From Acorus gramineus (Eukaryota > Streptophyta > Magnoliopsida > Acorales > Acoraceae), in the NCBI GenBank assembly GCA_030737835.1, contig JAUJYN010000012.1, positions 3,064,208 through 3,128,207 of the forward strand: a DNA stretch of 64,000 bases, in the 5' to 3' direction. A program made the translations under genes and the position numbers. The notes under the pieces were generated by a model that did no database searches, was not told where the DNA came from, and saw only the letters and a list, made by a program, of their open reading frames with translations. Below, one piece after another: positions 22,947 through 34,607 of this stretch; position 1 is the first letter of the stretch; each line of letters opens with the position of its first letter.

Positions 22947-25900
22947 ATGAGGAGGTCCAAATCGCTTTCTCTCTCACTGAGTCCCTTCCGATCTCTCTCT
23001 CTACATCTGACTCTCTGTTCTTTTTTCCATTGCAGAGGAGGCGCAGAAGCAGCGTTTCTGAGACGGCCCGGGCAGAGGCAGCTCCGGCAGCTCGGACTCG
23101 GAAGGGGCGGAGGCCTCCTCGGACGGCTCTCCGTCGCCGTGGTCGTCCTCGTGATCTGCACCATCTCCCTCTTCTGCTCCATCGGCGTCCGCCGCCCCGC
23201 ATTCGTTTCCGAGGTCGGTAACCGTGATTCGTCCTGTCGTGCTTGCCTTGTTGTTTTGTTTGATTCGTTTTCACAATCTGAAGTGCTACGTGTCGAATCC
23301 TTGAAAGGTGATTGACACGGAGAAGCTTTGGGGGACCGCCGCGTCCGGCGGATGGAGGCCGTCATCTGCTCCGCGGTCCGACTGGCCTCGTATGTGAATG
23401 GGCTTTGGTTTTCGTGATTGAAATAGCACTAAAGTTGATAGCTTTTGGGGTTCTGCTTGTGGGATTTGTAGATCAGTAGTATTTGAAATTTGCCACTTAA
23501 TTACGAAAATCTTGGTTCCTTTGTGTGGCAGCGCCTCCGAATGAGAGTAATGGGTACTTACGGGTCCGGTGCAATGGCGGATTGAATCAACAACGAAGTG
23601 CGGTATGGTTTCTCTTAATTTGTTGCTATGTGGATAATACTAATTGTTATGGTGATCTTTTTTTTTTTTTTTTGTTGTTGCTGAAGTTGTTTGTCATGTT
23701 CAGAAATAGCTGTCACATTTCACGTGTAGTAGAATCCTTATCTGTGTCTAATGATTCTGCTATATTGTGATGGGGAAGAATGATTGGAATTTTATGTGTA
23801 CATGAGAACTCCATTGCATAAGTTGGCTGAAAGAAAAAAAAAATTCCAGTTAGTAACCCATCAGAAAATTGAATGAGGTAGTTGAATCATCCATAGTAAA
23901 ATATTTGCAGCAAGATGCATATTCCATTCTCTTTAGGCGGTATAACTACTAATTATATACTGCAAGAACTTTTAAAAACTTTTTTGTGGTGGTGGCGAGT
24001 AGTAGCAGTGAAGGTTGAAGAGGATTGTACTTCTGTATGGAAAAACATAAATTCCTTTTGCTTTTTAGAATTTAGGTTAGCTTGCTTGATATGGTAGAAT
24101 TCTCACCATAGCACAATTAATTAATTTGGTGCATTTATATCTTATACATGGGTTTAGCATGTAGCAACATAAATTAAGAGGGACAAGAAAACTATGCAAT
24201 TGAATACTTAGCATGAAAGAATATATACATATATTGCTTCGTTCAAAGGACAGAAACATAACATAAACTAACACCACTTGCATTCCTTAAATATAGTCTT
24301 TGCCTCTTCCTTTTTCAGCATTTACTCATCGTTAGCATATAGCAATTTTGTTGCTCCTTTGTACCTGCAACTACAGAATAATATCTGTTCGGCTCATACT
24401 GTCCCATTCAGAATTTAGTTTTAACATCTACACACAAAATGCTCCAAGCTATTCTGTTTTTTATTGTCTGCTTTTTAGCAAATTTAGTTCCAATTATTAT
24501 TGTGTGCTTTTTAGCATATTTTGTTTTCATGTCACCTATGTTTATGTTTTTGCTGCTACGAAGCTAGTGCCTTTTCAAGTGTCCAGTATGTGATATTAAT
24601 ACTTGTGCTTTTCTAGATTTGTAATGCAGTTCTTGCTGCAAGAATCATGAATGCTACACTAGTGCTGCCTGAGTTGGATACTAATTCCTTTTGGCATGAT
24701 GAGAGGTATCTTCCAATCTGCTTTTATCTTCTTAATTTTGAATCGTACAACAGAAATCTTGTCTTTTATGGTATTGGCTTGCTGGCTTCATTTTTTTTTT
24801 TTTTTTTGATATCGGAGGGACTCCCCGTGGCTGATCTTACGGCCAAACTGGGAAAGCTACCTTCGCCTATTTGTCCTTGCTAACTTCATTTCTTAAAATT
24901 TGATTACAGATGTAGTAGAATATCAACAGTTCAAAAATATCACAAGTGACTTTGAGGCATTACATCTTCTTTCTTAATAGTTTGAATTAAACATAGCTGA
25001 TGCGATCGATGTAGATATAGTGGTTCATATAGTTAAATTTCATATCGTTCTTTGTTCTTCAAGTAGCCTACCAATTCAATACAATTGATAGCCACCACGT
25101 TTCACTTCACAAGCACACCAAACAAAAGAACAAAAACACTTTTCATATTGTTGGTGTTCTCTTGGCCTCCTCTTCGAATGCTGATTGGTCCTCTATGCCT
25201 ATACTCAGTGGTTTTCCAGGTATTTACGACGTCGAGCATTTCATCAAATCATTGAAATACGATGTAAAGATTGTGGAAAGACTTCCTGAAATTCAGTCAC
25301 GTGGGAAGAACAAGAAAATGAAGGCTTTCCAGGTGAGATGCTCATATATATATATACACACACCCCCCATGGAAGTCACATACACAAGCATGGTATACCT
25401 TCAACTATTCACACAAATCATGTGCTATGTTTATACCTAGATTCGCCCACCCAGAGATGCTCCTATTAGCTGGTACCAGACAGATGCATTGGAGAAGATG
25501 AAGCAACATGGTGCTATATATCTCACTCCCTTCTCACACCGGTTGGCAGAAGAGATTGACAATCCGGAATACCAGCGGTTGAGATGCCGGGTCAATTACC
25601 ATGCTCTCAGATTTAAGCCTCATATAATGAAATTGAGTAACGTGATAGTCAACAAGCTCCGATCAGAGGGCCACTTCATGGCAATACACCTTCGGTTTGA
25701 GATGGACATGCTTGCATTTGCTGGGTACAAATTCATCATAGTTCTATTTCATTATTTTAGAATGCGTTGTTTATTATAACTTGAATGCAACATTGGTTAA
25801 ATATTTTCTCCCCAAAAACAAATGATGATGAGTTGCTTAGTTATAAAATATATTCTGTTGACATTAACAATCTACATCGACAGGGCAAGATTGCTTTTTT

Positions 25901-28900
25901 GAACTTCATTCTCTTAGGGATAATACCAGAGTGGTTAGTTTTATTGATTTCAGGTTGTATTGGTTTAAGAAATTTGAACAACTTTGTGTTATACATATTT
26001 TTATTTCTTTAGTTCTTTAAATCAAGTAATACAGTCTGATAGATATCAACGATGGACATTCAGGCCTTGCTGCTATGCCAAGATGAATTATACAGGTTTA
26101 TTTAAAATTTACCATCTTTGCGTTATCATCACATCTTACTAGAATTAAAATTTACATACAATTTTTTTTTGACAAAATGGTAGGCACACAGCCTCATTTT
26201 ATTAAGAAGAAGAGGATGCCCAAATATAGAATAAAGCTATGGAAAATAGGAAAACACCAAAATAGGACCACAGTAAGAGAGGTTTCTGCTATGGGCCCAG
26301 TTGACCGAACCGAAAAACAAGGCTCTAGTTAAAGGCTTCAGAGTATTTGTTATCCTCTTCTATGTGACCATGAAAGGTTTCCACGTTAATCGTGCCTTCT
26401 TTGTGTGGTTCAATTTCTCAGTTTGACACATTTGAGTGAAGAAACACTTTTCATTTGATTCAGAACAATGTGTTCGAGCATCTCACATCCCACAGTGATG
26501 TCCTTTCTTAACATTTATTGCATGTGTGCGCTCCCACCTTTCCTCAAAAAAATCACACATGGATATTTAATGGCTAGATATCATCGTTCAAGGTTTAGAA
26601 ATGTGTTTTATGTTTAGATGGTATAAGCTTTTTTTTAAGAAACATTATAAAATGAAGTTTACATAGTATAATTCCTTGAATGATACAATTTGATAATTGG
26701 TACCGATAGTATACATATAACTGGCATGAATAATCATCTGACTATTAGAATATATCCGAACATAATTGTATGTGTACTAAAAAATGCAATGATATTCTAG
26801 GATAATCTAAGATCTCCGATATCATTGAGACAGAAGAGTTTTCCTGGAAAAAAATAATTTTTCCATATTTTAGGTATTTGTAAAATTATTTGTTTCTTGG
26901 AAAACATTTTCTTATTAACATGTATGAGGAATGGTGCATGATTGTGCTAGATTCCATGTTGGATTTATATGTATCATACTAAAATAAATTGTAGTATTGT
27001 TAATACTTGAACTATGAGTTATCCTTATTTTGAATGAGCATTAAAGTCCAAGAAAGCTTCAAAAGATAAAACTCTTTTACATTTATAAATACATAAATGT
27101 AGAGCCCATGAATAGAACATATAAACAACAGGTTTCAGCGCAGTGAAACTGAATAGAGCATGCTAGGTGTGATCTAAAATGAATTTGTAGTAGTAGTAAA
27201 ACAAGATCTTCCTGTTATACATGATCTTATTTTCTCTTAATTTTTTCTTATTTATTTTAATTGATTAGTTAGCTGATCTTTGAATTTTGACCCCTGATTT
27301 TGAAGTCACACATTGATCATTTATGCATCCATGAGTTGGTTCCTTAGAAAGTTGTCTTTGTTAACTTTTCAGCGATGGTGGTATGTTGATTATGGAAATT
27401 TCATCATTTGCTTTTTGTGGATTTTTATTGCTTTCAACGAGGCATAATGTTTGGTGTTCAAATAATTAATGACACTCTTCAGCATTCTCATGCTTGATTA
27501 TTGATTTTCAAAAAGCATCTGGAAATATATCATCTTGCCCTTCCATGGTCCTACATTTTCTGTCAAATTTTACAGCACAATACCTGTTTTTGTCACTAGA
27601 CACTGTTAATGACTATATAATGTTTGTAGGAGTTTATATGTAAGCTGAAGAAACTACCTAAGTAAAACAATTTAAATTAAAAGAGTGTGCAGGATGGGGA
27701 AGTTTTACGACATATTTTTTTCTCTCTGTTTGAAATAAAATGCATTAATTGTTGGATTAAGCAATGCTGAGAAGGATTCTATTTTAGTTGTCTCTATTGT
27801 TAATATGACAATCTGCAGGTGCTTTGATATATTTACACCTCAAGAACAGAATATCCTGAAGAAGTACCGGAAGGAAAATTTTGCAGAAAAGGAACTTGTT
27901 TACAGTGCAAGGAGGGCAATAGGGAAATGCCCATTGACTCCCGAAGAGGTAAAATCTTGGTAAAACTTTATTAGAAATTATTCCTTTTCACCTAGAGCTA
28001 CAAACTTTATAGAGAAGGTTAATGCTCTGTCTGGCCTTTCTTTCGAAATTGGATCAATTTGAATGTTCCTTTACTTTCGCTTAAGAATGGAAAGAAGAGT
28101 TACAGAAGTTTAATTAGAACAAGTTTATGCCTAGATTTTTTTATGGCTTCCTTGATAGCTCACCAACTCAATCTCCATCCATAGTCCATTCTCATTTGCA
28201 GACATTTGGCCCATATATATAGGTGCTTTCTTGTCCTCGCTTTACTAGAATCTTTTGTCTAAGACTCATGGTTTCAAATAAAAATCCTTACAACATGGAA
28301 CTTCTAAGAAGTCTGGAACTCTGATATCCTTGACCACTCCATCAAGCAGATAAAGCTTTGCTAACCTTTCTAATTTGCCTTCCTGTAAAACTTTTGAAGA
28401 GGCACAGGAAAAGAAAATTTCTATAAAAAAAAAATTTAGTTTAAAAGGTAGAGTAGTCCTAACTAATTGAATTACTTTGTTCTTTTATTCCTTGATGGAA
28501 CATGTGAAAATTTTTGTCACGATTTGGGTGGACTAGAAGTAATGGTTGACCTATATATACCGATAAAGAGTGCAGCCACTTGACCTCTTTGTTGAACATA
28601 TTTCAACAAATATGATTATGATGTTATCTCAAAGTAAAAAAATAAAAAATAAAATAAAAAGAATGTATGGGGGTGAAACTTTTGTTATTATTTTCACCAA
28701 TAATGTGAGCCTACAAACCATGACTGGACTCTGTCGTCATGTCGCTTGGACACCTTTGCTCTTGAAACATTGAAATTCATCTGATAAGATTAGTTGTATA
28801 GTTTTGGTGCTCTTGTAATTATATAAATGACACCTCTGCGGGGGTGCTTCTATACATTCTCATTGACCTAGCATTGTCACCATCAACCAGGGAATTGAAT

Positions 28901-29934
28901 TGTCCCACTAACAAGGTCCTGTCTGCATTGACCAGCTTAGTCAAATCACTTGTATGAATGTGTTCATTTTTTTTCAAGTAATTAAGCTAAGCTTGGTATA
29001 TCTGCATTTTACATATTTCTGTTCGGCCAGGAATCCATGAACTGATTGATTTCATTCTTTCCTGAACAGTTTCAAATTAAAGCTCAATTGAACTTATTAT
29101 ATTTATCTTTTTAATTGTGACCACCCATCAGTAATTTATGTTGATTGAACAATCATTACTTTGCTTTTAGGTTTCAATAAAAAAATTTGCTGAAAAATTA
29201 TTTGCATGAATCAACTGTTCCCATTTATCTTTCATACATCAAGAACACTAGTTAGAAATTCTATATTGTTTGTTTCCAATAATAACAAGAGGAGCACATA
29301 TTTGAACTCTGAATGTCTTTCTCTACAGGTGGGCCTAATCTTGCGCGCGATGGGCTTCGACAACACCACCCGCATATACCTCGCCGCCGGCGACCTCTTC
29401 GGCGGTGACCGGTTCATGAAACCCTTCCGCTCCCTCTTCCCCCGCCTCGAAAACCACAGCACTGTGGGGCCCGCTGAGAAGTTCGAAGCAAAGGGCCTGG
29501 TGGGCTCGGCCGTGGACTACATGGTCTGCCTCCTCTCCGACATCTTCATGCCCACCTACGACGGCCCGAGCAACTTTGCCAACAACCTGATGGGCCACCG
29601 CCTCTACTACGGGTTCCGCACGACGGTCAGGCCCGACCGGAAGGCCCTCGCCCCGATCTTCATCGACCGGGAGAACAGGCGGACGGACGGGTTCGAGGAG
29701 CGCATTCGGGCCGTGATGTATGGGACCAAATTCGGTGGGCCTCACAGACGGATCCACCCGGAGTCGTTCTACACGAACTCCTGGCCAGAGTGCTTCTGCC
29801 AGACAACGGCGCAGGGCTCGACCCACAAGTGCCCCCCGGAGAACGTGTTGGAGGTCCTCGGCGGGCAGCTCGGGGAGGCATCAGAATCCGTGCGCCTGTC
29901 GAACTGGACCTCGACGGTTCAGGAGGATGAATGA
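22947..29934 (+). CDS. GDP-fucose O-fucosyltransferase family protein, 8 exons
   Basis: A Golgi-type glycosyltransferase of the large plant O-FucT family, expected to use GDP-fucose; the acceptor is unknown. Exons: 22947-23213, 23308-23389, 23532-23602, 24617-24705, 25209-25332, 25441-25724, 27819-27948, 29329-29934; 1653 nt, 550 aa. A signal anchor lies near residues 61-79 (LSVAVVVLVICTISLFCSI), consistent with type II topology. Family marks: PPNESNGYLRVRCNGGLNQQ, ARIMNATLVLPELD, FSHRLAEEIDNPEYQRLRCR, the catalytic-region motif H294-L-R296-F in AIHLRFEMDM, ARRAIGKCPLTPEE, IYLAAGDLFGGDRFMKPFRS and DIFMPTYDGPSNFANN. The N-terminus is uncertain: a strong acceptor (TTTTTTCCATTGCAG) ends at 23,034 within exon 1, and removing 22,955-23,034 would not alter the downstream protein. 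The last exon is far more GC-rich than exons 4-7. Confidence 0.9.
24793..24875 (-). mobile_element. Short 5'-truncated retroelement fragment
   Basis: A T17 run followed by about 65 bp of unrelated GC-richer sequence, flanked by CTTGCTGGCTTCATTT on the left and CTTGCTAACTTCATTT on the right. This is a target-site duplication with two mismatches. The poly(T) places the poly(A) tail on the minus strand, so the insert is antisense to the host O-fucosyltransferase gene. It lies in intron 4. The source family is not identifiable from so short a piece. Confidence 0.65.
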
Positions 29935-31652
29935 GAATCTATATTAAGGTCACATTCTGATGCTTCAGGGAAGCTCTTTTTGGTGGAGGAAATGAGAACT
30001 GCTAACAATGAGAGCTCTCCAGAGATTGATTTTTCAGATATTCTGCTTTGGAAAGCAGGATTTCGTCATGTGGATCGGGTTTGTAACATAGAAAGAATTC
30101 TGTATTGGTGATTCTTTGTTAGTGAAAAGCTGCTATAATTTTCATTCATTGTGTTCCACTGAAGCGTTTGGTGCTTCATTGAATTCAAATTGAACTTGTC
30201 TGCCGTGATTCAGCTTCAGTTTACAATGAATGTGATGATGATCATAATATAGTTGTCACTGACAAAAAGTTTTAGCCCATGTTTGCCAAGAATAAATAAG
30301 TATAGTTATATCAGAATATGTAAGAATAAGTTGGTACCGATATTTCATGCCCTCCTTGGAATTGTGTTATTTGAGTTAGCCTACTCCACTTGTATTAAGG
30401 GGCACTCACATGTTAACCTTTCATCATTTTTTATAAATCAGATGAGCATGTATAAGTTGGTTCCGATATTTCTGTAGACATCTCTTCTACGCTGAAGCTC
30501 TGGGTCTGTTTGGTTGGTCATTGTTTTTCTTCATTTTGTTTTCTCTTTCGATCACTCTTCTCTTTCCTTCGTTTATTCAGTTGCTTGTAACTTCAGTTTT
30601 AATTATATAAAACAGTGATTTACCGTTTCTCAAAATAAAAAAGTCCACAGACTCTACACAGCTTGCACACCCCATCAGGCTCATGATTTTAAATAGGTCT
30701 TGGTACATATAAATGAGTATTTATATATAAACACAGGCAAGGGACTAATAAGTGGTATAAGTCTCACCTTAACTCAACCAACTCAGCCAATGATGATTTA
30801 TAATAAACCATACATTCTCTATTTATAGTTTATGATTTTTTGTCAAATAAAACAAAGTTTGACAATGTGCTAAATTTGATAAGGAAACCATTTATCAATA
30901 AATGATGATTTTTGTATTGCTCTTCAACTTCTTTTAATACAATCATAAAAATAATAACAAACTTACACTGAGAATGACCATAGTCAGGAATTTAGGGCTT
31001 CAGAATATATATATCAGACCAATTACAAATATTAAGAGGGTTACATTGAAGTTGTTGATCAAGTTATCTGAATACAATTGGGTTGAATAACTCCTAATAT
31101 TAATTAGAAGTCATTAGTTAATATTATGGATAGAATGGGAAATCATGAAAATTATTTGTAAATCATGTAACCAAATAATTCCTTAAAATTATTTTAGGAG
31201 TTCTTCATCCATGAACAGTGAGTGTAATTTCATTAAATTTAGAAATTTATGATACCATGATTACTAAATAAACATGCTAATAAAAACTTATAATACTAAT
31301 TTTCTCTTAGGAAAAGAATTAAAGTGTTTTATTGTTAATTGTTCTCATATATTTTTTAAAATAACTAAAATTTTGTCATTGGACAATGACGTGGTCATCT
31401 GTCTGCATATCAGTTTACTATGATTTCCGAAAATAGAATGAAATCTGGCATCACAAAAAAAAAAAAAACAAGTAGATTTTGTTTTTTTTCTCACTAACTA
31501 CTGTAATCTTGAAAGATCAAATTTTTCTGCGTTCAACGACACGTAAACAATCCACATTAAAACGTTCGAGTTCGAGGAAGGAAAATGCAAAAATCTACAG
31601 TATAAGGCAATCTAGATTTCAAGTTATTGTAATCTTTTTTCCCCAAAATTCC
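29935..31652. other. Spacer between the O-fucosyltransferase and response regulator genes
   Basis: AT-rich sequence with the 3' flank of the O-fucosyltransferase at the left. I see no coding exon, RNA gene or clear transposon end. An A14 run lies near 31,457. Confidence 0.55.
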
Positions 31653-31660
31653 TATATAAA
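31653..31660 (+). promoter_or_regulatory. TATA box of the response regulator gene
   Basis: TATATAAA followed about 30 bp later by a plausible transcription start near 31,685. A short leader then ends at a donor (TTTGAG|GTACC, 31,721/31,722). A T-rich acceptor at about 32,548 (TTTTTTTAG) would remove an ~830 bp 5'-UTR intron and leave about 56 nt of leader before the ATG at 32,605. The promoter and 5'-UTR intron are inferences. Confidence 0.5.
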
Positions 31661-32604
31661 CAAGCATTGGCACTATAGAGCTACCAATCGAGTCTCTATT
31701 CAACCTCCAACTCTGTTTGAGGTACCAAATCTCTAGTTCTTTCATGATGAAATATTTTCTGATTGAGAAATGATAATGTTTTTCAATTTCTTCATAGTTC
31801 AACATCATCTTTTATGGATTTATTCTTATTTTTGTTGGTTGAGGCCCCTGGCTATAACAAGCCAGTCATGTTCATGATACAAGCAACATGGAAAACCTAT
31901 TATTCTTTGTAATTGTATTTATTCTTTATGAACTAATATATATCACTTATTTCATCACATAATTCAGTGGAAAATCATTGGTATTGTCTTTGGTCTCCTC
32001 CACAGTACCATTTTTCTCATGGGAGATTGTTTAATCACTTCCTTTGATTTATAACCTATTAATCATGTTAAAACCATCTATTTTTGTTGATGATTTTCAT
32101 TTTTTTATAATAATCATTTTATTCTACTGATATATTATTTAATTATTACTATAGACACTTGTTAATGTCTTCCAATACTTCCATAAAAGTTACCAGTACC
32201 AATTTTTAGCCTCCTCCAAAGAACTTATTGAGGAATTTATGTTTGGTCATCCTTTTTGCTTCATTCCTTCCTATTTTTAATGCTAAAACCACCACACTCT
32301 GTTGATGTTTTTTTTTCCAATTTGCTCTTAATAATTAAGCATCATGTTTTATGGATTTATTTTCACCGACACCTTTCAAAAAGATTTAAATTATACATGA
32401 ATGCTCTTTAGAATATGCACAATTCAACCATTTTTTTGGGCACTTGTAGTAATACAGTTTTAAGGGGTGTATTTGATAATATAAGGTTGTTGATGGGTAT
32501 ATATGCATTTTTTTTTTAGTTCAACAATTTTCCCTCCTTTTTTTTTAGTTCTAATCAACCATGTCCCCTTTCTTGCATTTCTTGAGACATCAATACAATT
32601 TGAA

Positions 32605-34055
32605 ATGGGAGCTTCAATCTCAAAGAAGAATAAGGAAGCCACCAGCACAGGCACCGGCGATGCTCTCAGTGTGGAAGCAAATTCCCCCACCTTGAAAGGT
32701 TCTGAAGGCCAAGGATCAGACGATTTTGCGACGAAAAACAAAATGTTGGCCCTCGTGGTCGATGACAACTGCGTCATTCGTCGCATTCATAAGATGTTGT
32801 TGACTAAGCTTGGTGTGGATAGCTTGGATGTTGAGAATGGTAAACAAGCCGTCGATCTCTTCCTCGCTGGAGGGAAGTTTGATATCGTTCTCATGGACAG
32901 GGAGATGCCAGTGATGAATGGTATCGAGGTATAATGACGCTAGATTTATGAAATTATTATGATTTTATGAATATTAGACTATCAAATATTTGTTGCAATG
33001 AGATTCATTTCACATGAAATGTGTATGTGGTGAGTTATTTTGAGTTTTTGTTATCATGAAATAATTCTAAACTAGTAAGTCATATAGATTTTTGTGTCTG
33101 CTTAACTCCTTTACATTAGTTAGGGGTTAATTCTAATGGAAGTTAGATTTTGATCATAATAAGTTATCAAAATGACACATAATTTAGTTAAACAATATCT
33201 CAATGGTATATGATTAAATATGTTTTAATTGTGTAAAACCAATTAGCATGTATATTTGAAAGGTCATGCAAAAAATCCTATTCTATACCATGAAATAATC
33301 CAAAATGGCAAGTCACTTAGCTTTAATGCCTTTCCTTGTCCTTGGAGAATTCATGAATATATTCTTTGGCAGGCAACCTTTATCACTTTAATCCTAATAT
33401 TATAATTATAATTGTTTCTGAAATCACCCCCAAAATATTTAAACCTTCATTCATTATGTGCTTTGATATTTTCTATAGTTTATTTTGAATCAATATGTAT
33501 TAATTAATTTTACTTGACCATGGACATTTAATTCTTAAATCTTCTATTAACAGGGAAAAAAAAGCTTAGATTTTGTTTACAATTGTACCAATAAAAAAAT
33601 AGCATGTCAATTGATGGAAAAATATTCCTGATTATTTAAATGCTCTCAAATTCTAAAATCAGTGTTGGGCTTACAAATTTTTTAAAGACTAATCACATGA
33701 CATAAAAAAATCTTCATTTACGTAGATTTCAATTACAATTAAACCATTAAAAAATCCATAAAATGAGTAAAAGGAAAAAAAAAAAAACAAAATAATTTAT
33801 ATTTCACTTCATTTTAAACAAAAATCATATAAATAAAAATCCATGCATTAAAGTAATAATATTTGTGAGCGACAGGCAACCAAGATACTGCGTTCCATGG
33901 GAATGAAGACCAAGATTGTGGGGGTGAGCGCGAATAGTGAAAAGAAGGATATCAAGGAATTCATGGACGCGGGGATCGACGAGTTCCTTCCAAAACCAAT
34001 CGACCGCGCTAAGCTGGCTGCCATCATCGACAACATCGATGAGTCTGTTGTTTGA
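32605..34055 (+). CDS. Type-C two-component response regulator (ARR22/24-like)
   Basis: A receiver-only response regulator of the cytokinin and histidine-phosphorelay family. Exons are 32605-32928 and 33876-34055; 324 + 180 nt give 167 aa. The receiver spans about residues 47-165: acidic pair D53-D54 (LVVDDN), phospho-acceptor D98 (VLMDREMP), S126 at the usual Thr/Ser switch site (GVSAN), and K148 (LPKPID). There is no DNA-binding (GARP/Myb) domain, and the short form with the MD(K/R)EMP motif places it with type-C regulators such as ARR22/ARR24, thought to accept phosphate from His-phosphotransfer proteins and act as phosphate sinks. The 46-residue N-terminal extension starts MGASISKK, matching the N-myristoylation consensus (Gly2, Ser6, Lys7), which would suggest membrane attachment. 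The same frame is open upstream of 32,605, but that stretch is T-rich and looks like intron or leader. Confidence 0.92.
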
Positions 34056-34110
34056 GCAGCCAGTGATGGAAATATGCATACAATATGTGACTCTTGTTTT
34101 CTGTTATTTG

Positions 34111-34116
34111 AATAAA
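34111..34116 (+). terminator. Poly(A) signal of the response regulator gene
   Basis: AATAAA lies 55 bp after the TGA stop codon, in a suitable place for 3'-end processing. Confidence 0.5.
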
Positions 34117-34379
34117 AGGAGTTGCTATATGAATAAGAATGTTCTTGAACTTTGATGAGGCATTTTATTTAGTCCACAATTGTGACTCATAGTTTTATCT
34201 AGGATGGACAGGTTTGACTCTAAGCCTAGGCGGGCTAGACGGTCTGCCTGAGACTCTCATTCAAAGAGTCTCGAAATAATGCAAAAAGTATAAACCTACA
34301 AAAATCAAATACAAAAACTAAATCCATTGAATTATCAAGTTGTAATGTGTTCTAGTTGAGTCAATTGTAAATCAAAGAA

Positions 34380-34598
34380 GTCCCCCCACGCTTAGCGTAA
34401 TGGTAGAGACACCCTCCCTTTTGTGGGAGGTCAAGTCCTTGATTCTTGTCGGGCGTGGGACGAGTGAAAAAATGATTTAGTCCTCTGAACTAATTGTTAC
34501 AACCCTTTGGACTGGTTGTTAAAGGCATAGTAGCCCCGTTTCTTTTTGCTCTGGATGCAGAGTCTTTCCCACCCACCCAAAATAATAATAATAATTAG
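34380..34598 (+). mobile_element. tRNA-derived SINE with target-site duplication
   Basis: About 219 bp. The head resembles a tRNA A-box (TTAGCGTAATGGTAGAG), with a B-box-like GGTCAAGTCCTTGATTC further on, and the tail is a simple (AAT)n repeat. It is flanked by ATCAAAGAA on both sides (34,371-34,379 and 34,599-34,607), a perfect 9 bp duplication. Located downstream of the response regulator gene. Confidence 0.75.
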
Positions 34599-34607
34599 AT
34601 CAAAGAA

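Noticed and set aside
29335-29826. A 163-codon minus-strand frame opposite the last O-fucosyltransferase exon
   Set aside because: It lies wholly over a GC-rich conserved exon and has no recognisable domain, so it is an antisense shadow.
32503-32604. Upstream extension of the response regulator by 34 codons
   Set aside because: The extra residues come from T-rich, non-conserved sequence with a likely splice acceptor inside. The ATG at 32,605 gives a normal family start and a sensible N-terminal motif.
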